NCBI RefSeq assembly: GCF_009668025.1
Contig: NZ_WJXZ01000009.1
Location: forward strand, 186,001-250,000
Origin: Larkinella terrae
GTDB lineage: Bacteria > Bacteroidota > Bacteroidia > Cytophagales > Spirosomataceae
DNA: 64,000 nucleotides
Reading direction: 5' to 3'
Shown piece after piece: positions 16,749 to 25,781 of the stretch. A program made the translations under genes and the position numbers. Below the pieces are notes generated by a model, which saw nothing but the letters and a program-made list of their open reading frames with translations, ran no database searches and was not told the origin of the DNA. The number at the start of each line of letters is the position of its first letter. Positions within the stretch are counted from its first letter, which is position 1.

Positions 16749-18602
16749 TTAACTATTTTTTACGGAAAGCCATTTTCGATACAACGCCCGTTGTTCGGTC
16801 GAAGGATTGTCGACGGGCTCGATACGGTAGGCCGCCAGCGGATTTCCGGTTAGTTTGATGGCAAGCGACAAAATCTGGCCACCCCGATTGACCAGAACCG
16901 TAACGGTGTCATCGGGTTTGTAAGTCTCCAGTACTTTATCCAGATTGGTACCGATGCGCAAACTGTCGATTGACAGAACCTCGTCGTTGACGTTCAGCCC
17001 GGCGTTCCAGGCTGGCGAGTCGCGCCGAACGGCCGAAACCACTGACCGGCCATCGGCGGATTTGGTCATGGCTCCCAGGTACGCATCTCCCTTGCTGGCG
17101 CTGGCGTCCACGAGTTTGAGCCCGACCGGATTCAGAAACGCATCGTAATCGATTTTGGCTGTTCCGAACACGTAATTCTGAAAGAAATCATCCAGCTTAC
17201 GACCGGCTACGGTTTCCACGGCCTGTTGAAATTCGTCATCGGTAAAACCGCGTTTTAGTTTCTTATAATAGGTAGTATATAGCAGGCGCATCACATCGTC
17301 GAGATTTTTTTGCCCGTCTGTGTTCGATACAATCGCCAGATTCAGCAAACCGCCGAGTACGCTGCCTTTGCTGTAATACGAAACCGTGCTGTTGATCGAG
17401 TTTTCGGTCGGGCGGTAATATTTGATCCAGGCGTCAAAACTCGATTCGGCCACCGATTGCACCTCGCTGCCCGGTGCATTCTCAATACCGGTTATTTCGC
17501 TGGCGAGCGAACGCAGGTAAGATTCCGACGTCAGAAAACCGCTCCGTTTGAGAATCATCGACTGGTAAAAACTCGTGATGCCTTCCGACACCCATAGCAG
17601 GTGGGTGTAATTCTCATTTTCGTAATCGAATGGACCGAACGCTTTGGGCCGGATTCGTTTGACGTTCCAGAGGTGAAAATATTCATGGGCGACCAGACTC
17701 AGCAGATTTTGATAGAGCTGGGCATTCAGAAACGCGTTTCGCGTGATTTGCAGCGTTGCCGAATTGGCGTGTTCCAAACCGCCCCCGCCCGTAGGTGTTT
17801 GATGAATAATAAAAGTGTATTCGTTACAGGGATGCTCGCCAATGATTTTGGCGGCTTCCTCGCAAACCCGCTTCATATCCTCGGACAACCGGTTTTCATT
17901 ATAAAGCTTTTCGCCGTACATCGCCACGGTATGCGGAACACCCGCAGCCGTGAAGGTAAACGTCTGATGATTTCCGATTTCAATGGGGTTATCCACCAGC
18001 ACATCGTAATCGGCGGCTTCATACGTGTTGGCTTGATTGGGAACGGCGGCTAACCCGGTAGATATTTTTTTCCAGTCGGTAAACGGTTGAATCACCAGCC
18101 GATGCGACTGATTTCGGAACTGATCGACGTACAGAAATACGCTGGCGCCATTCAGATAACCGTGCGACGCATCAATAAAACTGGTCCGTACGCTAAGTTC
18201 GTACGCGTATACTTTATAGCGAATCGTGATGGGACCGGCGGAGGCATTGACCCGCCAGGTGTTTTTCCGGATCTTCTCGGATCGAACGGCTTGATTTCCC
18301 TGAAAGGCCCGGAAACCTTCCACATGGCGGGCATACTCCCGGATTAGGTACGAACCGGGTGTCCAAACCGGCATTTTGACGTCGATATACCCGTTCGATA
18401 AGTCGTTGGAAACCGATTTAGCACCGCTGATTCGCATTTCCACCTCAAAATAATGGGTCTGTGGCTGGGGCATCGACAGGAAATAGGTAATTGCGGGAGC
18501 GGGTGCAGCCGCTGGTGTTTCCGCGAATTTAGAGGTTGAAAAACCGCTCGTAGCAATTACCGTTAGAGAAAGGAAAAAGAAAAGCCAATGATTTTTTTTC
18601 AT
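16749..18602 (-). CDS. M61 family metallopeptidase with PDZ domain
   Basis: A 617-residue exported zinc aminopeptidase-like protein of family M61 (glycyl aminopeptidase type). A signal peptide covers residues 1-24. The N-terminal beta domain contains WTPGSYLIREYARHVEG, a family mark. The catalytic core has the GGGGLEH exopeptidase motif (272-278), the zinc motif HEYFH (306-310) followed by LWNVKRIRP, and the third ligand in WVSEGITSFY (E340). A PDZ domain spans about 510-590 (DSPAWNAGLNVNDEVLSID). All catalytic residues are present, so the enzyme should be active in the periplasm. A TACTTTTG promoter box lies upstream at 18658-18665 on the minus strand. Confidence 0.9.
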   Translation of the reverse strand: MKKNHWLFFFLSLTVIATSGFSTSKFAETPAAAPAPAITYFLSMPQPQTHYFEVEMRISGAKSVSNDLSNGYIDVKMPVWTPGSYLIREYARHVEGFRAFQGNQAVRSEKIRKNTWRVNASAGPITIRYKVYAYELSVRTSFIDASHGYLNGASVFLYVDQFRNQSHRLVIQPFTDWKKISTGLAAVPNQANTYEAADYDVLVDNPIEIGNHQTFTFTAAGVPHTVAMYGEKLYNENRLSEDMKRVCEEAAKIIGEHPCNEYTFIIHQTPTGGGGLEHANSATLQITRNAFLNAQLYQNLLSLVAHEYFHLWNVKRIRPKAFGPFDYENENYTHLLWVSEGITSFYQSMILKRSGFLTSESYLRSLASEITGIENAPGSEVQSVAESSFDAWIKYYRPTENSINSTVSYYSKGSVLGGLLNLAIVSNTDGQKNLDDVMRLLYTTYYKKLKRGFTDDEFQQAVETVAGRKLDDFFQNYVFGTAKIDYDAFLNPVGLKLVDASASKGDAYLGAMTKSADGRSVVSAVRRDSPAWNAGLNVNDEVLSIDSLRIGTNLDKVLETYKPDDTVTVLVNRGGQILSLAIKLTGNPLAAYRIEPVDNPSTEQRALYRKWLSVKNS

Positions 18603-18657
18603 ACGGAAATGCGTGTACTTTCGTTTTCACAAGGTAGAAACCCGTTTTTACGACTTA

Positions 18658-18665
18658 CAAAAGTA
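18658..18665 (-). promoter_or_regulatory. -7 box (TACTTTTG) for the M61 peptidase gene
   Basis: The minus strand reads TACTTTTG 56 bp before the M61 start codon, in the divergent gap shared with the large TPR gene. No clear TTG is seen at the -33 position. Confidence 0.45.
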
Positions 18666-18708
18666 ATAACGTAACTACGATAAATAAAATCTGTTTTAAC
18701 CCCAACGT

Positions 18709-21700
18709 ATGCGTCCGACCCAGTTTGGAAAAGCATTCCAATTATCGGTTTTATTAACCTGCTCGGTATTGTCGCTTCCGGCGACGGCCCAACGAACCCT
18801 GAGTTACACCGAACCCGATGTTCTGTTCCGGAACGGGTTGGAGTGGTTCGAAAAAAATAATTACGCGGCCGCCCGCCAGGAATTCCAGCAGTATCTGGAA
18901 CGAAAAAAACCGATCACGAACATCAGCGATCAGAACGCGGTTTCGGCTGAATACTATATTGCGCTCACGGGTCTTTACCTGGACATTCCGGAAGCGGAGG
19001 TGCAGGTCGACCGGTTTGTGAAAAACCACCGCGAACACCCCAAAGCCGGGCTTTTGTATGGCGATCTGGGGAAATATTACTTCGATAAAGGCGATTACGA
19101 CCGGGCGATTACGTTTCTGGAGAAAGCCATCAAAAATAATCAGAATGCGTACGGGCAGGCCGAAAGTAAATACCTGCTGGCGATGGCCTACTATTCGAAA
19201 CAGGATTTGCGTCAGGCCTTGCCACTGCTGAACCAGATCAAGCAGGATCCCGGACTGGAACAGGCGGCATCGGCATCGTATTATGCCGGAGTGATCAATT
19301 TCCGTCAGGGTAATTATAAGGAAGCGATTGCGGATTTCAAACGCATCGAGCAGAATCCGACCTATCAGAATGAAGTGCCGAACTGGATTGTGCAGTCGAT
19401 GTACAAAGGCGGTCGATACGACGAATTGCTGGCCTACGCCCAACCGCTGTTGCAGCGAAACCGGGGGAATGCTGCTCAACTGGCCGAAGTCGCCCTGTTT
19501 GCCGCTGAGGTGTACTACAAAAAAGGGGATTACGCGAAAGCCATACCTTATTATAAACAATACAGTAACATCAAAGGCCGGAGTGTTCCGCCCGCGATTC
19601 AGTTCCGGTATGGCGATGCGCTCTTCAAAACCGGTGATTACGCCGGTGCGATAGCGGCCCTGAAAAACGTTTCGGCCGGAAAAGACACAATCGCGCAATA
19701 TTCGGCGTATCGGCTCGGGATCAGTTACCTCCAAACCTCGAATCCGAGTTTTGCCCTGAATGCCTTCGATCAGTCGGCGCGTCTGAATTTCAATAAACCA
19801 ATTCAGGAAGAATCGGCCTTCAATCACGCCAAACTGCAGCTCGACCTGAACAACGGGGGCGAAGCCGTGCGGGAGTTCACGGAGTTTCAGAAAAAATACC
19901 CGAACAGCAAGTTTGAGAACGAATCGAACGAGCTGTTGAGTGAAGCATATTTTTCGTCCAACAACACGACTGCCGCTATTGCCTACATCGAAGGACTGAA
20001 ACGGCGTACGCCCCGGATCAATGCTTCGTACCAACGCATTACCTATAATCAGGCAGTGAATGATTTCAACGCCGAACGCTATGAACAGGCGATCGATAAC
20101 CTGGACAAGTCGCTGAAATATCCGGTCGATACCGACTTACGGAACAGTGCGCTGTTCTGGAAAGCCGAGTCCTATTCAGCCCTGCGGAAATATGACGACG
20201 CGATTCCATTCTATCAGCAGGTCATGCGCTCCGGGAATGTTTCGCCCGATCTACAGGGGAAAAGTTTGTATGCCCTCGGTTATGCTTCCTACAACAAGAA
20301 AAATTATCCGCAGGCCATCACCTACTTCCGCGACTTCATTTCCAAATCGGGCAGCGCGGATAAGCAGGCCCTAGAGGATGCGACAGTCCGGGTAGCGGAT
20401 AGTTACTTCGCAAACAAGAATTACAACGAAGCGATGCGGTATTACGACAATGCGATTGCTCAGGGCCGTATTGACCGGGATTATGCTTCGTTCCAGAAAG
20501 GGGTAATTCTGGCTTTCATGGAACGGGATGTGGAGGCCAAAGCGCAGTTTGATAAAGTCCTGACGCAATTCCCGAACTCGCGCTACGCCGATGATGCCTT
20601 GTTTCAATCCGCGAATGTGGATTTTGAAAAAGGTGCTTATCAGGCTTCGATTCGTGGCTTTACCCGTTTGATCAATGATAAGCCCAAAAGTTACCTGATT
20701 CCGGCGGCATTGCTGAAGCGGGCAACGGCTAATACCAACCTCCAGGTTTACGAACCGGCCATTCAGGATTACAAGCGGATTCTGGATCAGTACGGCGGTA
20801 GTCCGTCTGCGTCGGGGGCTTTGCTCGGCTTGCAGAATGCGTTGAGCGACGCCGGACGGTCGGAAGAATTTAGTAGCACGTTGTCAAGTTATAAGAAGAA
20901 TAATCCCGGAAGTACGGATGTACAAAAGGTTGAGTATGAAAATGCTAAAGGCTTATATTTCAATGAGAAGTACGCTCAGGCCGTAACGACGTTACAGGAA
21001 TTTATTAACGATAATCCCGGCAGTCCGCTGGTGTACGAAGCCCGGTATTACCTGGCCGATTCGTATTTCCGGTCGAATGATTTGCCCAATGCGCTGCGGT
21101 ATTATTACATGGTGATCAGCGACAACAAGTCGGATTTCGTGACGCGGGCAGCGGCCCGGGCGGCTGATGTGGAACGCCAGCAGAAGAATTATCCGCGCGC
21201 GATTCGGAATTACCGCACGGTCCTGGCGCAATCGAAAAGCAAGAATGAACAATCGCAGGCGGTTTTGGGTCTGATGGATACGTATTACGCCACCGGGAAT
21301 TACGACTCGACGCAGGTTGCGGCCCGCGAAGCCTTGTCGATGGGCAATGTGGTGCCGGGCGCGCAAAACCGGGCGCAGCTGATGCTTGGCAAAGTAGCTT
21401 ACGCCAAAGGCGATTTTAAACAGGCAACGACCGATTTTGAAAAAACCATTGCGCTGGCGAAAGACGAGCAGGGAGCGGAAGCTAATTACTGGATTGCCGA
21501 CATTCTGTTCCGGAATAAAAAATACAAGGAATCGATCGACGCCCTGTTGCGGTTTAACTCCGATTTTGCGCAGTACGATTACTGGAAAGGGAAGGGTTTT
21601 ATTCTGGTTGCCGACAATAACGTAGCCCAGAACGAAATTGCCCAGGCCAAAGCCGTATTGAATTCGATCATCGAAAATGCTGAAAATCAAGAGATTGTTG

Positions 21701-21744
21701 CCGAAGCGAAGCAGAAACTAGCCTCGATCGAAAGCAAAAACTGA
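18709..21744 (+). CDS. Large exported TPR-repeat protein
   Basis: A 1011-residue protein with a signal peptide (residues 1-27, ending ATAQ) and TPR-type helical repeats over nearly its whole length, roughly 20 or more units. Typical units are LYGDLGKYYFDKGDYDRAI and ALGYASYNKKNYPQAITYF. Nothing enzymatic is visible. A periplasmic or outer-membrane scaffold role is inferred. It is followed after 73 bp by an outer-membrane barrel gene and then a HU/SPOR protein, all on the plus strand. This suggests one envelope assembly unit. Confidence 0.85.
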   Translation: MRPTQFGKAFQLSVLLTCSVLSLPATAQRTLSYTEPDVLFRNGLEWFEKNNYAAARQEFQQYLERKKPITNISDQNAVSAEYYIALTGLYLDIPEAEVQVDRFVKNHREHPKAGLLYGDLGKYYFDKGDYDRAITFLEKAIKNNQNAYGQAESKYLLAMAYYSKQDLRQALPLLNQIKQDPGLEQAASASYYAGVINFRQGNYKEAIADFKRIEQNPTYQNEVPNWIVQSMYKGGRYDELLAYAQPLLQRNRGNAAQLAEVALFAAEVYYKKGDYAKAIPYYKQYSNIKGRSVPPAIQFRYGDALFKTGDYAGAIAALKNVSAGKDTIAQYSAYRLGISYLQTSNPSFALNAFDQSARLNFNKPIQEESAFNHAKLQLDLNNGGEAVREFTEFQKKYPNSKFENESNELLSEAYFSSNNTTAAIAYIEGLKRRTPRINASYQRITYNQAVNDFNAERYEQAIDNLDKSLKYPVDTDLRNSALFWKAESYSALRKYDDAIPFYQQVMRSGNVSPDLQGKSLYALGYASYNKKNYPQAITYFRDFISKSGSADKQALEDATVRVADSYFANKNYNEAMRYYDNAIAQGRIDRDYASFQKGVILAFMERDVEAKAQFDKVLTQFPNSRYADDALFQSANVDFEKGAYQASIRGFTRLINDKPKSYLIPAALLKRATANTNLQVYEPAIQDYKRILDQYGGSPSASGALLGLQNALSDAGRSEEFSSTLSSYKKNNPGSTDVQKVEYENAKGLYFNEKYAQAVTTLQEFINDNPGSPLVYEARYYLADSYFRSNDLPNALRYYYMVISDNKSDFVTRAAARAADVERQQKNYPRAIRNYRTVLAQSKSKNEQSQAVLGLMDTYYATGNYDSTQVAAREALSMGNVVPGAQNRAQLMLGKVAYAKGDFKQATTDFEKTIALAKDEQGAEANYWIADILFRNKKYKESIDALLRFNSDFAQYDYWKGKGFILVADNNVAQNEIAQAKAVLNSIIENAENQEIVAEAKQKLASIESKN

Positions 21745-21817
21745 GAATAGAAAGCGCATCGAATCCAGAAACTTAAATTATTCATCCGAAACCACGTCGG
21801 TCAACTCGAATATCTGC

Positions 21818-23521
21818 ATGTTCTTACCAAAATCATCCATCGACCACCTTGCGCTGATTGCGATTGTATCGGGCAGCCTTTTGCTCCAAGCGGTTGATGT
21901 AAGGGCTCAGCAACCCCAGCGTCCCACCACGCCCCCGGTTCGGGAAGGTGAGGTGGACAATCAGGAAGTGACGATTGAAAAAAACAGAAAGATCGAAATG
22001 CCGGCGGCCAACCGGCTGTTCAATAAAATACCGTCGATAAAACCGTCGAACGAGCAACGTAAACTGACCTACGAATTCAACGACCGCTCGTTGTCGGTGG
22101 GCGATCCGAAACTGAATCCGTCGGCTTTGCCGATTCCGGCCGCGCAGGCGGAGCAGCAGGAACTGTTCAACAATTACGTCAAGGTCGGAGCGGGCAATTA
22201 CGGCTCTTTTTTCGGGGAAGCGTTCGGCAGCGGGCAGGTGATGGACAACGTTTCGGTCGATGGCTCGTACAAGCATTTATCGTCGTCGGTGGGGCCGGTT
22301 GACGGCAAGAATTCGGCAACGAGCGAAAACCGCCTGAAGCTGAATGGGAATTACCAGACGGACGCATTCAAACTGTCGGCCAACCTGGGCTATGATCGGG
22401 AAGCCTTTTATTTCTATGGCTACCGCCGTCCGCAGGAAATCGACCGGGCGACGATCCGGCAGAAGCTGACCACGACGCAATTCCGCGTTGGTATTGAAAA
22501 CGTCGATCCGGATAAGAACATCGACTACTCGCTGAAAACCGGCATATTCAATCTGACGGATAATTACGAAGCTACCGAATTCGAGTGGGGAACCAACCTG
22601 AAAGGCTCGGTTGGGATCACGGATAATTTCAACGCACTCTTTGCGGCCGATGCGTATGTGACGCAGCGGACGGACGGGCCCGTCGACAACCGGAATTTGT
22701 TCCGGGTGAAGCCGACCTTCAAATATTCTAATTCATTCCTGACCGCTACTTTTGGGGTTAACGCTGTTAACGAATCGGATAAACGCCAGAGTATCAACCG
22801 GACGCGTGCTTTTCCGGTTTTAGACATTGATGTGGTTCCGGCTGGGAATATTCACTTTTTTGCAGGCGTCGATGGGGATATCAACCGCAACACGCTGCGG
22901 AGTTTGCTGAGCGAAAACCGCTGGCTGGCCCCTAAAGTCGTGCTGGCGAATACTGAGAAAACCTGGGATATCTACGGCGGAAGTAAAGGCGAACTGGGCG
23001 GAGGAATCTCTTACGAAGGAAAAGTCTCGTACGCGCGCTACCGGAATTTCTACGGCTTCAATAACACCTGGCCAGACACTTCGCAGTTCTTTGTGGTCTA
23101 CGATGGAAACCGTTCCCACGTCCTGACGGTGTCGGGGCAGGTCGGTTATACCTACAAGGAGATTTTCCGCTCAACGTTGCGGGCGGATTTTTACGACTAC
23201 ACGCTGAGCCGGATGGAAGAAGCCTGGCACCGTCCGACTATATCGGGGAACTGGTCAAATTCTTTTATCGTGAATAAAAAATTATTTATCACGGCGGATT
23301 TGTACCATTATCAGGGAATGAAGGGCAAAAATTTCGTTACCAATCAGATTGTCACGCTGAAACCGATCTGGGATGTGAACCTGAAAATTGACTATTTTCT
23401 AGGAAAACAGGTTTCAGCGTTTGTTTCGTTAAATAACATTACCGGTAGTAATTATCAGCGCTATTTGTATTATCCGCAACAAGGGCTTAACTTTCTCGGA
23501 GGATTGTCATACAGCTTCTGA
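21818..23521 (+). CDS. Outer-membrane beta-barrel protein, TonB-receptor-like
   Basis: A 567-residue protein with a signal peptide (about residues 1-30, ending VRAQ), a 90-residue polar linker and then alternating amphipathic strands from about residue 110. It ends in an aromatic C terminus (GLSYSF), the usual barrel-insertion signal. The strand layout resembles the barrel of TonB-dependent receptors, but no plug domain is seen, so transport of a siderophore or vitamin cannot be assumed. It sits between the large TPR protein and the HU/SPOR protein with a 20-bp gap to the latter. These three probably act together at the envelope. Confidence 0.78.
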   Translation: MFLPKSSIDHLALIAIVSGSLLLQAVDVRAQQPQRPTTPPVREGEVDNQEVTIEKNRKIEMPAANRLFNKIPSIKPSNEQRKLTYEFNDRSLSVGDPKLNPSALPIPAAQAEQQELFNNYVKVGAGNYGSFFGEAFGSGQVMDNVSVDGSYKHLSSSVGPVDGKNSATSENRLKLNGNYQTDAFKLSANLGYDREAFYFYGYRRPQEIDRATIRQKLTTTQFRVGIENVDPDKNIDYSLKTGIFNLTDNYEATEFEWGTNLKGSVGITDNFNALFAADAYVTQRTDGPVDNRNLFRVKPTFKYSNSFLTATFGVNAVNESDKRQSINRTRAFPVLDIDVVPAGNIHFFAGVDGDINRNTLRSLLSENRWLAPKVVLANTEKTWDIYGGSKGELGGGISYEGKVSYARYRNFYGFNNTWPDTSQFFVVYDGNRSHVLTVSGQVGYTYKEIFRSTLRADFYDYTLSRMEEAWHRPTISGNWSNSFIVNKKLFITADLYHYQGMKGKNFVTNQIVTLKPIWDVNLKIDYFLGKQVSAFVSLNNITGSNYQRYLYYPQQGLNFLGGLSYSF

Positions 23522-23541
23522 CACCACCTTAACTGAAAGCC

Positions 23542-24657
23542 ATGGTACACGTTTCGGATTATCTCAAAAAACTGTTGTTTCAATACGATTGCATCGTCAT
23601 TCCCGAGCTGGGGGGCTTCATTTTGCATTACGTTCCGGCAACATTTGTTGAAGAATCCGGTCTATATCTTCCGCCCCGGAAGAAAATCGCCTTCAACGAA
23701 GCCCTGAAGCTGGACGATGGATTGTTGACTAACTACATGATGCTTCACGACGGCCTGACGCGTGACGAAGCTTTTCAGGCGATTCGTCAATTTGTGGAGG
23801 AGCTGAAAGTGGAAGTACGTCAGGAGCGAATCTTTACGATAGAAGGATTGGGCTTATTCTCGGAAAATGAGGAGGGTAAGCTGCAATTTGATCCGGAAAT
23901 CCGGCATAATTTTCAGGGCGAATCCTACGGGTTTCAGCCGGTAACCGCTCGTTTGGTGAACACTGTGGCGGTGGCTGAAGAGAAAAAACCGGTTATGCTG
24001 GTGAAAGCGCCCGTTCAAACGCCGATCCTGGTTGAGGCCGAAGAAGTGCCCGTTGAGGGGAAAGAAGTTGAATTGCCCGTTTCCGGAAACCGCCGACAAT
24101 ACCTGGCGTGGGCCGCTGCGGTTTTGTTGATCTGTTCCCTGGGTATCGTTTTTTCCGTTAAAAAGACGCCATCGCAGGTATTGAGTAGTTTGAATCCGTT
24201 CGAGCTATTCGTTAGTGATAAAGAGGAACCGACGGCAGCTCCAGTAGAAACGGTAACTGAAAAACCGCAGGTTGTGACTGAAACTCCCAAAGCGGAACCG
24301 GTTGCCGAAACGGTCAGTGCGCCGGTTGCCCAGCCTGTCGAAACACCCGTTGTTGAACCGACTAAACCTGCAGTAACTGCTGAAGCGGTTGCTCCGGTTG
24401 TTGAACCGAAGAAAACGGAAACCTATTACCTGGCCATTGCCGGAAGTTTTGCCAGCAAAGCCAACGCCCGCCGGTTGATGCGTCGCTTGCGGAAAGGCGG
24501 TTTCGAAACGGCTTACGTGTTGCCTCAGGCTAGAACAAAAGAGCTGATTAAAGTGGCCGCCATTGGCTCACCCGATAAAAATGAGATTCTGGCATCGATC
24601 GAAGCGGTGAGTAAATTGTCTGGCGCCCGGGCGTGGGTGCATAAAATCGGACAATGA
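23542..24657 (+). CDS. HU-CCDC81 and SPOR domain protein
   Basis: A 371-residue protein with an N-terminal pair of HU-like domains of the bacterial CCDC81 type (VSDYLKKLLFQYDCIVIPEL, then FIEGLG-like and FGFQPV-like turns within residues 5-140). A transmembrane helix follows (about 185-205, YLAWAAAVLLICSLGIVF), then a Pro/Val/Glu-rich periplasmic linker and a C-terminal SPOR domain (about 295-370, YYLAIAGSFASKANARRLMR). SPOR domains bind denuded peptidoglycan glycans at division sites. The HU part would lie in the cytosol, so the protein could link a cytosolic partner or DNA to the septal wall. This architecture is characteristic of Bacteroidota. An intrinsic terminator follows. Confidence 0.87.
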   Translation: MVHVSDYLKKLLFQYDCIVIPELGGFILHYVPATFVEESGLYLPPRKKIAFNEALKLDDGLLTNYMMLHDGLTRDEAFQAIRQFVEELKVEVRQERIFTIEGLGLFSENEEGKLQFDPEIRHNFQGESYGFQPVTARLVNTVAVAEEKKPVMLVKAPVQTPILVEAEEVPVEGKEVELPVSGNRRQYLAWAAAVLLICSLGIVFSVKKTPSQVLSSLNPFELFVSDKEEPTAAPVETVTEKPQVVTETPKAEPVAETVSAPVAQPVETPVVEPTKPAVTAEAVAPVVEPKKTETYYLAIAGSFASKANARRLMRRLRKGGFETAYVLPQARTKELIKVAAIGSPDKNEILASIEAVSKLSGARAWVHKIGQ

Positions 24658-24714
24658 TTACGGTGATCTTATTGTGATGACAGTGATTTGACTGCTACGA
24701 TGATAGTAAGGATG

Positions 24715-24745
24715 AAAAGGCGGCCCTGGGTTGCCTTTTTGTTTT
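24715..24745 (+). terminator. Intrinsic terminator after the HU/SPOR gene
   Basis: AAAAGGC (24715-24721) pairs with GCCTTTT (24733-24739), followed by TGTTTTG. It ends the TPR, barrel and SPOR run. Confidence 0.7.
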
Positions 24746-24773
24746 GTGAACCGAAGAATTCAGGAATTCGTTA

Positions 24774-24781
24774 TATTTTTG
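24774..24781 (+). promoter_or_regulatory. -7 box (TATTTTTG) for the TonB-like gene
   Basis: TATTTTTG matches TAnnTTTG, 58 bp before the start of the TonB-like gene and downstream of the terminator. A TTG at the right distance is not seen. Confidence 0.4.
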
Positions 24782-24839
24782 CCGTTGGAGAACAATACAT
24801 TCTACCGGTTATTCCGTTAATTGGCTAAACAGCTATAGC

Positions 24840-25775
24840 ATGAGTCGCGTCACACTGGAAAATGAGAATGAATATCGGGTAACGGCGTTTGCCGGATCGT
24901 TCGCCGTTTGCGCCCTATTGTTCTTTCTGCTGCTTTACATCCGATTGTGGCAGTCGGTTCCCGATCCACCGCCGATTCAACTGGTCGAGGTTAATTTCGG
25001 GACGGATTTGATTGGTAGCGGATCCATTCAGACCTATAATAAAGCCAACGATTCGAAAAACAAGGAGGATGTGAAAAAGGAGGAGGATAAACCGAATCCG
25101 AAAGTAACGACGACCTCGCGGGTTGAAAAAACACCGGTTTCCCCGGTTCCTAAAATAGTTAATGCAAAAGTAAGTAAGGTTGTTACCGAAAAACCGGATA
25201 TCGCCAGCAAAATAGAAAGTCCGGTGACGGTTCCGGAAAAAGCCGAACCGAAAAAGGTTGAAGCCACTACACCAAAACCGACGCCTGCTCCTCCGAAAGC
25301 GGAGCCAGTTCCGGAACCTAAGAAGGTGGATGCCAATGCATTATATAAGAAATCAAGCTCGGCCGGGTCGAACGGAACGGTCGGGAAAGCATCCGGAATA
25401 GGAGGGAACAACAACGGCGACGATGCCTCGGGTGTGGGTGACAAAGGAAATCCGGACGGAAACATCAATGCCAAGCAATTCTACGGCACGCCGGGCGGAA
25501 CCGGTTCGGGCGTTTCTCTGAACATCGCGGGCTGGCGCCTGGGAAGCACCCGGTTGGCCACAGATAATTCCGGAGAAAGCGGCAAAATCGTTTTTGAAAT
25601 CAAGGTCGACGATAAAGGAGATGTAATATTTGTGCGAACGAAAGAATCCCGTGTTAGTCCTACAGTTACCGAATTTTATAAACAACAGGTTTATAAATTG
25701 CAATTGGTACCAAAAGGCTCTGCTGCTCCTGCATTATCGACAGGTACTTATACCATCAACATCCGCTCAAATTAG
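24840..25775 (+). CDS. TonB-like energy transducer
   Basis: A 311-residue protein with one N-terminal membrane helix (residues 18-36, FAGSFAVCALLFFLLLYI), a long Lys/Pro/Glu-rich linker (about 55-170) and a small C-terminal domain (KIVFEIKVDDKGDVIFVRTK and on) like the TonB C-terminal fold. It would pass proton-motive-force energy from ExbBD to outer-membrane receptors. No exbB or exbD is adjacent. A Gly/Asn-rich segment before the C-terminal domain (GIGGNNNGDDASGVG) is typical of Bacteroidota versions. folC follows after 6 bp, then trmB overlaps, so the three are probably one transcript. Confidence 0.75.
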   Translation: MSRVTLENENEYRVTAFAGSFAVCALLFFLLLYIRLWQSVPDPPPIQLVEVNFGTDLIGSGSIQTYNKANDSKNKEDVKKEEDKPNPKVTTTSRVEKTPVSPVPKIVNAKVSKVVTEKPDIASKIESPVTVPEKAEPKKVEATTPKPTPAPPKAEPVPEPKKVDANALYKKSSSAGSNGTVGKASGIGGNNNGDDASGVGDKGNPDGNINAKQFYGTPGGTGSGVSLNIAGWRLGSTRLATDNSGESGKIVFEIKVDDKGDVIFVRTKESRVSPTVTEFYKQQVYKLQLVPKGSAAPALSTGTYTINIRSN

Positions 25776-25781
25776 TACCGA

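Noticed and set aside
18754-20034. 426-codon minus-strand frame across the large TPR gene
   Set aside because: Antisense shadow of the repeats; no start context and no recognisable domain.
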